Assembly: GCA_029168955.1 (NCBI GenBank)
Contig: JAPDOI010000021.1
Span: 3,338,501 to 3,402,500 of the forward strand
Direction: 5' to 3'
Length of the DNA stretch: 64,000 nucleotides
Source of the DNA: Aplectana chamaeleonis
Taxonomy: Eukaryota; Nematoda; Chromadorea; Rhabditida; Cosmocercidae
Position numbers and translations under genes: made by a program. The notes beneath the pieces are model-generated. The model was not told the DNA's origin and did no database searches. It saw nothing but the letters and a program-made list of their open reading frames with translations. Positions 29,593 through 40,832 of the stretch are shown in pieces (within the stretch, counting starts at the first letter, position 1; every line of letters starts with the position of its first letter).

Positions 29593-31170
29593 TTGCCGGA
29601 GCCGGGTAAATCACCATCCACGGCAAAAGGTTACAGGCCAATCAGTCTTCTCTCACCTATTGCCAAAGTTGCGGAAAAATTGGCTGTGGAGGAGCTTGCC
29701 GAACATAATAGCAAACAAAAGCATCAGCATGGTTTCCGTAAGCTACATTCCACCACTACGGCCCTGCTGGAAATTGTGAGCTATGTTTTGGACGGCTTCA
29801 ATGCCATGAAACCTAAGCGAACCGTAGGTGTGGCCCTCGACCTAACGAAGGCTTTTGACACTGTAAACTTGGGCATTTTGTCGGAGAGCCTGTTAAGGTC
29901 TACCATTCCGCCCTGGCAGAAGCGGTGGATAACCGCATTCACCAAAAGACGTCGGGCAAATGTGCTATTTCAAGGGCACGTCTCCAATAGCATCCCAATC
30001 GCCGCCGGCGTACCTCAAGGAGGAGTTCTATCGCCTGCTCTTTTCAGTCTGTATATTGAAGATCTGCCCGTTCCATCCCAAGACATCAAGGTCGTAGCAT
30101 ATGCGGATGATATTACTATACTATGCCGGGATCGCGACATAAATGTAGCTGTCAGTAAGATCAAAGACTACTTGATCGAGTTGAAATGTTTTCTCGATAG
30201 CAAGATGCTTTCGGTCTCTGCCGCTAAATCATCCGTCACAGTCTTTTCCACTGATCCTGCGGAGCACAGAGCTCATCCCATGGTGAAATGGGACGAAACT
30301 CGCCTGCCGGCCGCCCGATTCCCTAAGCTGCTCGGACTCGTGTTGGATCCTTCGTTGAGGTTTCATAAGAACACTGAGCAGAAGCAAGCTGCAGTGAAAA
30401 CAACACTTAACGTCCTACGTGCTCTCGGCGGAACGTCCTGGGGGTGCAGCAAAGAAACGATCCTGACCACGTATAAGGCTATTGCGCAACCCGCCCTGGA
30501 GTATGCTGCGCCAGTCTGGCAGCATATCGTGTCGGACACATCCTGGTCCAAGCTGCAGCGCATCCAAAATGGAGCATTGCGAATCGCAACAGGCTGTTCT
30601 AAAAGCTCTCCAGTAGAGCACCTACATGCCGAAGCTCGCATCCTGCCAGTTAAGGACCATTGCCAACTCCGCGCACAACAGCTGTACATAAACATTCTGA
30701 AGCAGCCAAATCATCCGTCGCGAAGAGTATTAGACCCCGTGAGAGAGAGAAGTATAAGAAAGCCGTTTGCTGATGCTCCCACGAAAATCAATATACAGAG
30801 ATGGACCAACGCACAACAAGAACGCCTCCGTCTCTTACGTGCTGAGCATACCCAATTCGTCAAGGATCACTTATGCAAGACCGCCGTAAACTCCATTCTC
30901 GGAGTCGCGCCGCCTGAGGTCAGCGAAACCGAGATGGAACTCGGTAGGCGTGCCAGGTGCACCCTTGCCTCGTTGCGCTGCGGGCACTCCCCCATGCTTA
31001 TGTCTTATTTACATAAGATCGATAGCAGCAGACCTGACGAGTGCCCGGATTGTGGTAATAAAGGGCATACTACTGCGCACCTTTTCAACTGCCCGATGAG
31101 ACCGACATCGTTAACACCAGTAGATCTGTGGAAGAATCCGACGCTTGTGGCTCAGTTCCTCAATCTATGA
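29593..31170 (+). CDS. Element B reverse transcriptase, open frame with C-terminal finger
   Basis: 525 codons open to the natural stop. Blocks: KGYRPISLLSPIAKVAEKL, HSTTTALLEIVSYVLDGFN, VGVALDLTKAFDTVNLGILS (motif A Asp present), GVPQGGVLSPALFSLYIEDL and VAYADDITILCRD (YADD intact), thumb YAAPVWQHIVSDTSW, IKKPFADAP-like block, LGRRARCTLASLRCGHS and the finger RPDECPDCGNKGHTTAHLFNC, ending LVAQFLNL. Only the two stops at 29539 and about 29570 separate it from the upstream part, so this copy looks recently inactivated. Confidence 0.9.
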   Translation: MPEPGKSPSTAKGYRPISLLSPIAKVAEKLAVEELAEHNSKQKHQHGFRKLHSTTTALLEIVSYVLDGFNAMKPKRTVGVALDLTKAFDTVNLGILSESLLRSTIPPWQKRWITAFTKRRRANVLFQGHVSNSIPIAAGVPQGGVLSPALFSLYIEDLPVPSQDIKVVAYADDITILCRDRDINVAVSKIKDYLIELKCFLDSKMLSVSAAKSSVTVFSTDPAEHRAHPMVKWDETRLPAARFPKLLGLVLDPSLRFHKNTEQKQAAVKTTLNVLRALGGTSWGCSKETILTTYKAIAQPALEYAAPVWQHIVSDTSWSKLQRIQNGALRIATGCSKSSPVEHLHAEARILPVKDHCQLRAQQLYINILKQPNHPSRRVLDPVRERSIRKPFADAPTKINIQRWTNAQQERLRLLRAEHTQFVKDHLCKTAVNSILGVAPPEVSETEMELGRRARCTLASLRCGHSPMLMSYLHKIDSSRPDECPDCGNKGHTTAHLFNCPMRPTSLTPVDLWKNPTLVAQFLNL

Positions 31171-31203
31171 CAGGAAACTCTCTGTGGCTGCAGAAGAAGA
31201 AGA

Positions 31204-32799
31204 AGAGAGCTGAGCCGGTTGCCGCTCATGAACGCTTCTGAGGCCTTTACTCTCACTGAAGTAGAGAAGGATATCAAAGAAATGCGGAATTCGAAGGCTA
31301 TCGGACCTGACGGTATCTCCCCAGCCATCCTGAAGAAGCTTCCCAACTTCTACCGATGCTTGCAGATACCATTAACACCTCTTTCCGAATCTGCACTCTA
31401 CCCCAAGCTTGGAAGACAGCCAATGTGATACCGTTGCCAAAGCCAGGCAAGTCCCATAGCACGGCAAAAGGCTTTCGATCATAAAGCCTATTATCGCCCG
31501 TCACTAAATTAGCTGAAAATTTGATCGTGACGGACCTGGCTGATCAAAAATGAGCGACATCAGCATCAGTATTGGTTCAGGAAACTTCACTCTACTACTA
31601 CTGCTCTATTGGAGATCGTGCGCTTTGCGCTCGATGGGTTCAACATGAGAAAGCCCCTGAGAACGGTGGCCGTCGCCCTTGACCTGAGCAAAGCGTTTGA
31701 CTCTGTTAACTTGGGACTGCTGTCCGAGAAACTGCTCAAGTCGTCGCTACCATCATGGCAGAAGCGATGGATTGCAGCGTTCACGAAAGGCCGCCGGGCT
31801 AAGGTTCTGTTCCAGAATCACGTATACGATAGCATTTCAATAGCAGCCGGTGTTCCGCAAGGCGGAGTGTTGTCCCCTGCCCTATTCAGCCTGTATCTTG
31901 AGGACATTCCCGAGCCTCCCAATGATGTAAAGATTGTTATGTATGCCGACGACATCACCATCATGTGCCAGGACCGTGGCCTGCAGGTAGCCGCTAACAA
32001 GATCAGCGCCTATCTCGTCGAGTTCTTTCTCGATAATATGATGCTCACAGTCTCTGCTGCAAAATCCTCTGTTTCAGTGTTTACAACAAACACCAAGGAA
32101 CACAGTGCCCATCCAGATGTCAAATGGGATGGTGACCTGTTGCCAGCAGCAAAATTCCCCAAGCTGCTTGGCCTTATTCTTGATCCGTCACTGAAGTTCC
32201 ACAAAAACGCGGAACAGAAACAAACAGTCGTCAAGGCTAGGCTTAATATATTGAGAGCTCTCGGAGGAACATCATGGGAAAGCAGCCGAGAGACTATATT
32301 GAGAACCTACAGAGCAATACTTCAGCCGGCTCTGGAATATGCGGCACCAGTGTGGCAGCACCTGGTGTCTGACAGCTCCTGGAATAAGCTGCAGCGTGTA
32401 CAGAATGCTGCGCTTAGAATCGCTACCGGTAGTGCAAGGAGCTCTCCAATAGAACATCTTCACGCGGAGGCCTGCATATTGCCGGTCAAGGAGCATTGTG
32501 AACTCCAGGCACAGCAGATGTATATTAATGTTCTGAGAAAGCCGAATCATCCGACAAAGAGAATCATGAAGCCCATTAGAGAGAGGTCGATTAGGACGCC
32601 GTTCGCCGATGCTCCTCGTAAAGTTGATGCACTGAGATGGGCCCACTCCAACATGGAAAGGCTTTGTCATCTGCGTAAGGAGCACACCCAGTTTGTTCGA
32701 GGATATCTAACGAAGGCGGCTGTGAACCCTATCTTAGGAGCAGTGCCGCCTCGGGTTTGCGAGTCCGAGTCTCAACTCGGCAGACTGAGCCAGATGTGC

Positions 32800-32800
<1 letters not shown>
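31204..32800 (+). pseudogene. Element A, RT part, truncated before the C-terminal finger
   Basis: Resumes A: LSRLPLMNASEAFTLTEVEK, NSKAIGPDGISPAILKKLP, a frameshifted stretch (31340-31600), then an open frame 31609-32802 with VAVALDLSKAFDSVNLGLLS, GVPQGGVLSPALFSLYLED, VMYADDITIMCQD, YAAPVWQHLVSDSSW and CESESQLGR. Coding ends abruptly at about 32790, before the LRCGHS block and finger, and passes directly into the GAA array. The normal 3' end is therefore lost. Confidence 0.88.
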
Positions 32801-32830
<30 letters not shown>

Positions 32831-33645
32831 AAGAAGAAGAAGAAGAAGAAGAAGAAGAAGAAAGAAGAAGAAGAAGAAGAAGAAGAAAGAAGAAGAAAGA
32901 AAGAAGAAGAAGAAGAAAGAAGAAGAAGAAAGAAGAAGAAGAAGAAGAAGAAGAAGAAGAAGAAAGAAGAAGAAGAAGAAGAAGAAAGAAGAAGAAAGAA
33001 GAAGAAGAAGAAGAAGAAAGAAAGAAGAAAGAAAGAAGAAGAAGAAAGAAGAAGAAGAAGAAGAAGAAGAAGAAAGAAGAAAGAAAGAAGAAGAAGAAGA
33101 AGAAGAAGAAGAAGAAGAAGAAGAAGAAGAAGAAGAAGAAGAAGAAGAAGAAGAAAGAAGAAGAAGAAGAAAGAAGAAGAAGAAGAAAGAAGAAGAAGAA
33201 GAAGAAGAAGAAAGAAGAAGAAGAAAGAAAGAAGAAGAAGAAAGAAGAAGAAGAAGAAGAAAGAAGAAGAAGAAGAAGAAGAAGAAAGAAGAAGAAGAAG
33301 AAGAAAGAAGAAAGAAGAAGAAGAAGAAGAAGAAGAAGAAGAAAGAAGAAGAAAGAAGAAAGAAGAAGAAGAAAGAAAGAAGAAGAAGAAGAAGAAGAAG
33401 AAGAAGAAGAAGAAGAAGAAGAAGAAGAAGAAGAAGAAGAAGAAGAAGAAGAAGAAGAAAGAAGAAGACGAAGAAGAAAGAAAGAAGAAGAAGAAAGAAG
33501 AAGAAGAAGAAGAAGAAGAAGAAGAAGAAGAAGAAGAAGAAGAAGAAGAAGAAGACGAGAAGACGAAGAAGAAGAAGAAGAAGAAGAAGAAGAAGAAGAA
33601 GAAGAAGAAGAAGACGACGAAGACGAAGAAGAAGAAGAAGAAGAA
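32801..33645. repeat. (GAA)n / (GAAAGAA) microsatellite array, about 845 bp
   Basis: Almost pure purine on the plus strand: GAA units interspersed with GAAA shifts and a few GAC near 33470, 33555 and 33614. It starts where element A breaks off. Members of this family end in (AAG)n, so the array may descend from such a tail by expansion. Pure purine/pyrimidine GAA tracts can form triplex DNA. Long lysine/glutamate/arginine frames over it are artefacts. Confidence 0.97.
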
Positions 33646-33765
33646 TTTTCATCCATTCACCGCCCTTTATTCGTCGTAATTCCGTTCTTACTTTACTTAG
33701 AGAGACCCGAAGCTTAAGTTTTTACCGAAGACGGGCAACTTTTTCATCGTGAACACTGCCTTTAA
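33646..33765. mobile_element. Truncated end of a TTAA-target MITE
   Basis: CATCGTGAACACTGCCT followed by TTAA (33762-33765) equals the right terminus of the MITE at 17839-18324. No matching left terminus lies nearby; the GAA array begins where it would be expected. Confidence 0.65.
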
Positions 33766-34770
33766 GGAGGCCCATGGAGTGAAAAGAAAAGATTTTTGGG
33801 AGTTATTGCCAGCATAATGTTAAAATTCGAATACTGAGCGTTTTCATTAGCAAAATTGATATATTAAATAGGACGATTTGGCCTTTGCGTGATCTCTCGC
33901 ATATGAAATTTCAGTCAGAACGCGATCGCCACGACCGAGCAGAGAAACACTAAGGTCATCAGTTCCTTGGAAGGCGAATTTGAAGTACCTGATTTCGGCA
34001 ACAAGTGACGTCGAGTTCCATTTCGAGTTGACTGTAGTCACGACAGATTTAGCACGCGATGCACTAGCAAGACCACAACAGCAAAACAATGATAGCAATG
34101 AATACATTTATATCCGAGCAGGACGCTAAGCCTGAAAGGAACAAAGCTCATGCTATTTAAACAAAGCCTGTTGGGATATCTTGAAGCTCAATGGTTCCTC
34201 GTCGAAGTCTCGAATACGGGACAGGCAATAAGAGGAGCTCCTTCGTTTAAAATACAAATCGATGTCATGGAACAGGCCGCGATCATACTTCCAGCGACTA
34301 TACTTAGTATCCCAATCACTCCTTTTTGTATATCCGACCGGGTATCCGAGATTCGGATAATCCGATATCCGAAAATTTGAAAAAAAAAACGCTTCATCTG
34401 ATTCGAACCAATATCCGGGAAACTCAAACCGGCATTATCTGAATCGTACCATTATCCGAAAGGTCACTAATTCGGATAAAAAGGGTTAAAATAGGATAAT
34501 TTTCAGATAAATGCGGATAGTTTTCGAATAAAAGCTCACTTGACCACGCCCATTATTTCGTGCCGCCTTCTATTTAGTACATCAACCCACGGCTTTCCTC
34601 GTCTCCGAAACAGGAGGAGTCGTTACGGCGCGGAAAATGGACGTAGTCAAGTGAGATGACTAAGTGGCTAGTTATTCAGTGTAGAAGTTTTTGCTGTATC
34701 GTTGCTTTGCACACTTAATACTAGCTAGTTGTCCTGAACCAAACCTGTGTATGGATAATATCGGTGTTGC
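33766..34770. other. Unassigned sequence with TCGGATA-type motifs
   Basis: No gene recognised. 34325-34510 is enriched in ATCCGA/TCGGAT words (about ten in under 200 bp) with local inverted pairing. Short frames are not convincing. Confidence 0.4.
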
Positions 34771-35239
34771 GACAACTATCTCTTTTTGATACATCTCTAC
34801 TCTCGTTCCAGACGACGAGAAGAAAAGTGTTCAATCACGAAAAACACAGAACACTTGAATGTATATACTGTGCTTCTTTGGGTCAAATTCCGGTCCGCAA
34901 TTGCGTATCGACACGCTTTGCGGCATAAAGCGCTCGAGTCAGTCGAGTTTTCAGCGCCAAAGCCAACTCGATGTGGGTTTTTTATAGTTTTCTCCATTTT
35001 TTTGTTTCCAGTTTCGAAAACCCACCTAGAGTCAAGAGATCGGCCGCTGCGGCGCTGGAAACTCTTCCGACTCGAAAGCGTGCGGCCGCAAAGCGTGTCG
35101 AGACGCAATTGCGGACCGGAATTCGGCCCAGAAAAGCACAGTACTGTGCGGAGGTGAACCGCATGAATGATCTATAAGTGAGAGAGCGCAAGACCATCAG
35201 GCGACCTCGCGACAGAGTGGCCAAAAAGAGATAGTTGTC
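34771..35239. mobile_element. MITE with long inverted arms
   Basis: 469 bp. Outer ends GACAACTATCTCTTTTTG and CAAAAAGAGATAGTTGTC are inverted. An inner pair, TTCCGGTCCGCAATTGCG (about 34888) and CGCAATTGCGGACCGGAA (about 35104), continues through CGACACGCTTTGCGGC. No clear target duplication and no coding capacity. Confidence 0.75.
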
Positions 35240-36011
35240 TCATAATCGCCTTACTACGAAGATATAGTGGCATTGGAGATTTGTTTACATATTTCGATTA
35301 ATATGATTATATGAAGTTTGTATGTGAACAAGCTTGCAATGAAGTACTACTGTTTGTTCAATTATGGATGATTCCAAAGGCTTCTATGGCATCTCGTCCC
35401 GACCAAGCACTGCACTACTGCATTGTCGCGAGGAAGGTTAGAGTGAGACTACCGAGGCACGCAATCAGGGTGGTCGTGCCTGCGTCTCTGCCGCACACAT
35501 ATGGTACTCAGGCAAAAATTTGTACTGATGCCGTACAAGTTTTCGAAGGATGAGTGAGTAATTCGCCTGGGGGTGAGAAGGCACCACTTTCGTATAAACA
35601 AAACCCTTCGTTCGTGATGGCGTCAGGGAGTATTGATCGCGAAATCGCCTAAGGGTGACAAACGCAAAAACCGCAGGACGCGTTGACGCGCTAAACATGT
35701 GTGATGATTGATTTGCACTCAAGTGCACGTGATTTTCGAATTCGCATGGGGGTGACAAACACAGAAACCGCATAATGCGCTGCGGTCGCGCGGCAGTCAA
35801 TTGATGATTTTTGGATTTCGACGCTTCAATTGTAATCCTCCCTCCTGAATTGACTTTTCGATTCTCTTTAATTTTTACAGATTAATTTGTGACTTTTTCA
35901 CTCTTCTCCACCCAATTTTATTTATTTATTTATTATACGCCGTTGCCGACGTGCTCGTAAGCCTCAAAGTAGCGAGTTAGAGCCATGAAAATGTATACAA
36001 AAATAATTTGC
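35240..36011. other. Unassigned sequence with three degenerate repeats of about 95 bp
   Basis: Three imperfect units containing TCGC.T..GGGTGA.AA and CCGCA..ACGCG lie at about 35560, 35645 and 35740. A (TTTA)n run lies near 35920-35935. No gene recognised. Confidence 0.45.
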
Positions 36012-36019
36012 GACTATTC

Positions 36020-36233
36020 GGTGCAAAACTAGTTGGAGGGTGCCACTCAGAATTCAAGTGGGAAAATGATTGACTCTGCTTTCAGAAATCGTTCTAATTT
36101 CATGGTTTTTCTGGAAAACTACGGGTGACAACGTTATCACGTATCTGATAACGAAAGAAATTTTCATTTTCATGGATCTCTTCATTTCTATGGGTAAATC
36201 TTGAGTGCCCCCCCCCCGAACTAGTTTTGCACC
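36020..36233. mobile_element. hAT-like MITE with 8-bp duplication
   Basis: 214 bp. The termini GGTGCAAAACTAGTT and AACTAGTTTTGCACC are perfect inverted repeats, followed inside by GGGTGCCACTCA / TTGAGTGCCCCCC-like sequence. GACTATTC flanks both sides exactly (36012-36019 and 36234-36241). An 8-bp duplication is the hAT signature; no transposase is present. Confidence 0.85.
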
Positions 36234-36241
36234 GACTATTC

Positions 36242-37860
36242 CACTCTTGCGTTTAACCTTCGAAAGTTCATAGCTTTGTTCTCAATGACTAAATACAGCA
36301 ATTTTCCAGAGTTTATGCTGGATTGCCTGGGATACGGACAAGGAGAACACTGAGGAAAGAGCATCCGATGTAGCGCCGCCATCGAGGAAAGTACCCCGTC
36401 AGTCTGTCGTAACAATGGACTCCACTACTTGCTTTCAGATTTTTCATATCGCTTGAGCCCACTGATGAAGCCAGGGACCTAATGTTCCGCAACCTGTGTG
36501 GAGAGAGGACACGACTTCGGACGAGCCTGTTTACGGCTCTTCAAAAAGCCTTGTGAGTACACAATTCTTCTAATTGTCCGGCTATTAATCAACTGTTATT
36601 TTTTTATATTTGACCTCCTAACTGGCAATTTGATTTCCATGCAAGACACTCGCTCATTCGATTTTAACGAGGCAAGCGAGGCGTGGATTCCCGTTGACGC
36701 ATGTTTTTATTTTTGGACTTAATTGGCATTCTAATTCTAATTCTTTCTTCAATTTAATTGGCATTCTAATTCTGATTCATTTTTCAATAACTGAATCAAA
36801 GAGCAGAACATGTTCTTAGATAGATTGCAAGATACGGCTTTGGGGTAGGCATAGTTCGAGAAAATTATCAAAAAGTGCCTGAAAAGTATTGAAACGTGTT
36901 CCGTAACGAGTATTAGGAATGGTCCCCAAAATTACCTAATTGGGAAGGGGGGGAGTAACGGTGTGGTTCTGTCAGGACCCCTCATGAACAAGTCGTGGAA
37001 ATAGGTTCAGAAAAAAAACCCAAGTACTTATCATTCCAGCATCGTGCGAAGCGCCAGACGCGTGACGAACCCGTTGGAGACTTGGAGGATGAGTGAAACT
37101 CTGTATTGGCAAGCTCTGAATCCGATCGGTCAACGCTAGCAGTGCGATGGTCATTTCCCTTCACGTTGAGAAAGCAGTGGCCAAACTGAACGTTAAGTGG
37201 TTATTCAGGGTCCTCTATCAATTTGATCCACCTCGAGAGCCTTTTCAGGTCGATAATTCTAAAAATCGATACGTTCCATGGCAGCGAATTCTGTTAATTG
37301 AGGATTGAGGGGCTGACCACTCATTTTCTCCGAAAACTGGAATACCACCACACTGCTAGCGTTGACCTATTAGATTAAGAGGTTCCTTCTGTATTGTGGT
37401 AATCATTGAAAAGTTCTTATTTGATGTAGTTTTCTCTTGTTTATGCTTTACTGAAAAGCAATAGCCTCTTTATTTTTCTTTGTTTTCCTGTGTGCTTGTG
37501 TGGATTTTGCTTGAGTGAAAAATCTACTGCTCATTCCATTGTCATTTCAAGTCATAATGTATCTGATCTAGCTCAATTTGTAGTTCCTCTAGAGTCTAAC
37601 TCATGCAATAGATTTCCGTCTAAATGTTATGTTTTCCATTCGGTGCTCTTAAAAGGTCAATAAAGTGTAGTGAAGAATATTTGTCGGTTTATGGCGATTT
37701 TAAGGCCTGGAAAGTTAGGCTATTCGCTTGGATAATGGTAATGCTGATGTGGCAGCTTTGCTGTTTCGTTGCGATCCTCCACGCCTTTAACTGCGGTACA
37801 AGCGACCTCCTAACTCTCCAAGACTTCTGTAGTGTATAATAGTGGTGAATAGGACAAAAT
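36242..37860. other. Unassigned sequence
   Basis: AT-rich, no recognised gene or RNA. A short tandem duplication of about 50 bp around TTAATTGGCATTCTAATTCT lies at 36720-36775. Frames of 60-75 codons show no family signature. Confidence 0.4.
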
Positions 37861-38045
37861 GGGGGTGATTTCGGGACCAAATGACGTCAGGATGGCTGCA
37901 TGGTGCCGTTCACCATTTGGGGGTGATTTGGGGGTCTAATGACGTCATCAACGCGTCGCGCTGGTGGGGTGATGCCGTTCACGGTTACGGGGGTGATGTC
38001 GGGGCCTGACGACGTCATTTGAGACTCGCACGCGAGGGGTGATCC
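37861..38045. repeat. Three tandem units of about 62-70 bp, each with a TGACGTCA-type site
   Basis: Each unit starts GGGGGTGATTT or GGGGGTGATGT and carries TGACGTCA (37882-37889, 37940-37947) or CGACGTCA (38010-38017), followed by a GC-rich part with GGTG(A/C)TGCCGTTCAC. TGACGTCA is the palindromic CREB/ATF site, but a regulatory role is only a possibility. Confidence 0.65.
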
Positions 38046-38956
38046 CGCTCCCGAGCACGGTTATCTCGGCGTAGTAGGTGTTTTAATTCGAGAACGGAAT
38101 CAGAAACGGCATGGGAACCGAGGAATGCCGGAGTATGAGCAAGCGCGAACGAGAAGCGCTAGATAGAGGAATTCGACGCAGTGATAGAATGGCTGAGTGA
38201 GATTGGTTTCGAATAAATCTTATGATCTGCTTTTTGAATGAACTTTTTGGAATGAAATTAGCCTTTTTTTAAATTTTCGGATAAATGAATGAAAGCGTGT
38301 ACGGCTTATTGAGAATTTCCACTGATTTCGAATGTGTCTTCCTAAAATTTTTGAATGAATGAAAAATCTGAGATTCTGCACCCTATTCGATTAGAATGAA
38401 TCTTCGAGAATTTATTCCAGTATTCGGAAATAGATTTTCGAAGAGATTGTGAACCACTTACATAGAAAATAAATGAGGATTGTTTCCGTGTTTGAATATT
38501 TGAAAGTCATGGCCATATGATCGAATATTCGAAAAATCGCAAATTTCGACTTTCCGAACAGAACGAATATTAGGAAAGAATGAATAATTCGATTCCCAAA
38601 TGAATCGAATATGCGAATTAATCTAAAAAAAGATTCTTCCAAATTAATCGATCATCCGAAAAATTCAAGAATTAGAAATTTAAAAATTGGAGTTCTTGAA
38701 TGAATCGGCAATTCGAAAAAAATACTTCGAATTTTCGGAAAGAAACGATTGATCGAAAAAAAATTACAACCTGGGATTTTCGGATGATTCGATCTTGAAA
38801 AAAGTATCATAAAAATATCCGTACGAATAGATCAACCGGAGAAATTAAAGGTTCGGATTGAAAAATAATAATGCAAGCATTTGGAAAAAATATAAATTCA
38901 AATTTTTGAATGAATTGTATTTTTGGTAAGGAATCATAATTTCGAAGTTTCGAATG
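38046..38956. other. AT-rich sequence full of TTCGAAT/GAATATTCG words
   Basis: Degenerate TTCGAAT, GAATCG and CGAATATTCG words recur every 20-40 bases (38200-38950), giving local self-complementarity without a defined unit. It directly borders the left LTR of the BEL/Pao element. A similar small patch sits at 58425-58550. No gene seen. Confidence 0.5.
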
Positions 38957-38961
38957 AATTG

Positions 38962-40020
38962 TGTCGCGGGCGCACTAGGGCCGCGTCCATCGACAAGTTG
39001 GAGCTCAGCCAAAGTGGTCAGGCCATGGCCACGACCGAGCCCCGCATCGGCGGTGTTCACGTCCCCGGTGACGTCTGACCTCGGGATTCGCTGCGTGAGG
39101 CGTCCCACACGCAGCTCCTCCGTCTACGGTCGTCGCGTCCAGCCGCCCTAGTGGGCTGACCAGAGTAGCGGACTCAACCCAAGCAGGGGTCGCCTCGGGA
39201 TACACCCTTGGCAACCTCCGCATCCTAACCCGGCCTACATGCCAGCGGTGGCATGAATAATTAAGAGGGGTCAAACTGGCACGGCCTGCGGTAAGCGGGA
39301 ACCGCTGTGCACAAACACAAATAATATAAGAAATTAAAACACTAGAAAATAAAGGTATACTGATTTATCCTAATAACATTAAAATCCTACGATACCTGGG
39401 AACCTTCCAAATCCTTAGGGGGCGCGTCCCGTATCTCCAGGTAGATGGCGAATATAAGCGGGTGAATACTAGCTAAGAGACGGTAGTTCTGCCTTCCCTC
39501 AGCCCTCCTTCAGTAGAAGGCTTAAGTGTGGTCTCTCACCTGATACCCAGCTGCGGTGCTGGGCCGGATTCCTCAATAGCAGCTAGCTGGTGCTGCTGGA
39601 GGCGACCAGTTTCCTCGCTGCCAGACTTATTCGAATAGAACGGGTATTAAACCCGTGGAAGTTTGGCCCTGGCGCTCGCCACCGCGGTGTGGCATTAGGA
39701 GCACCAGTTGCGGGGAAAACTGTCCACACCAGGGTAGACAGGAGCCCCAAGGGCTGGCGGTACATGAGCTCCAGCGCTCAAGCCAGCGCTGGATGAGCAT
39801 GACCCATGCCAGCGGAGGCCGAGCGCGGTCGCTGCATGCGCCGCGCCGGTGGAGACTGCTGAGGGGGCAGAGGCGAGGGGGGCTGGGCCGCCAGGCGCGG
39901 CTGGCAACGAGCCAACGCAGGGCGCCGATTAGCAGCCGGCCACAACCCATGCCGCCTGACTAGAGCGCGAGGCCCGGCACAACGGTGCCCCTCACGAGGA
40001 ACTAGTCGCAATCCGCGACA
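38962..40020 (-). repeat. 3' LTR of the BEL/Pao element
   Basis: On the plus strand it starts TGTCGCGGGCGC and ends AATCCGCGACA. It is similar along its length to 54108-55171 with scattered substitutions and small indels, more diverged than the LTR pair at 1911/6932. Confidence 0.9.
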
Positions 40021-40832
40021 CTCCCGACCACGAAGAAGGAAGTGACGCGAAAACGATGCCCTCATGGGAGGCGAAAGGCCGTTGAACCCGAATTAAGCCC
40101 TAAGTTGAAAAATGGGGGGTGAAAGGTGGTTTGGCACCTGGAGAACCCGAAACTTAACCCCTTACAGCGAAAAACCTACCCCTACCTACAGAAGGATCCC
40201 CTCACTCACATCGGCAGGCACGCCGGCACCGAACGGTGCATACAAAAATGTGCATACATAAATAAACGTGAGTGACCAGGGACTGTCGCACACGCCCGAC
40301 GAGCGGGAAGGGGAGGAAAACAAGCGACAGCCCCACGGATAACCAGGATAAAAAATAAATAGGGGCTACACAAGAAAAAGAAAACAAAAATAAAAGAAAT
40401 AAAGGAAAAAATCCTTCTACCTACCCTAAACTACTCTCAAGAAACGCAAAACTCGAGCACCTTAAGGGTGCCCGGAAAAACACAAAAATTTTCTAAACTA
40501 ACATGTCAAAAGGTTAAATATATATGTACATTCTCTGACCGTACCGCGTCTTCAGAATACCAGTCCATAGATCGTCGTCGTCGTCGGTTGATGAAGCGTC
40601 GTCTATCGATCGTTGTCGCGTCGTCTAGGGCTGGTTCCTCATCATTCGATTGACCATCGCATCACATGCCATCGCATCTCACGATCCATCGCATCTCCCG
40701 TCAATCGAATGTCGTGCGGTAGGTATGAGAGAAGAACGAATTAGTATTTCTACTATGCGACTGTATCGGTAGATCAAAATCCAAGCAATACGGCGAATTA
40801 GAACACTCGATGGTTACGTATGTCGTCAGGGT
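40021..40832 (-). other. BEL/Pao 3' region with polypurine-tract position
   Basis: No ORF. Immediately upstream of the 3' LTR in element orientation is CCTTCTTCGTGGTCGGGAG, the likely plus-strand priming region. A CGTC/CATCGCATC-rich patch lies at 40560-40700. Confidence 0.55.

Larger units (their letters stand above)
27750..31203 (+). mobile_element. Full-length non-LTR element B, nested in A
   Basis: 3.45 kb. It starts at CGCTGCCGAGATG and ends with GCTGCAGAAGAAGAAGAAG. AGAGAGCTGAG flanks both ends (27739-27749 and 31204-31214); part of this 11-bp duplication could overlap the tail. It belongs to the same family as its host copy A, so the family inserted into itself. ATG 27760 opens a different frame from the domains, so a frameshift exists near the start. 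Confidence 0.9.

Noticed and set aside
32729..33752. Long open frames on both strands over the GAA array
   Set aside because: They are a direct consequence of the trinucleotide repeat (Lys/Glu/Arg on one strand, Leu/Ser/Phe on the other), not genes.
38046..38956. Defined satellite made of TTCGAAT units
   Set aside because: The words recur but spacing and flanks are irregular, so no unit can be defined.
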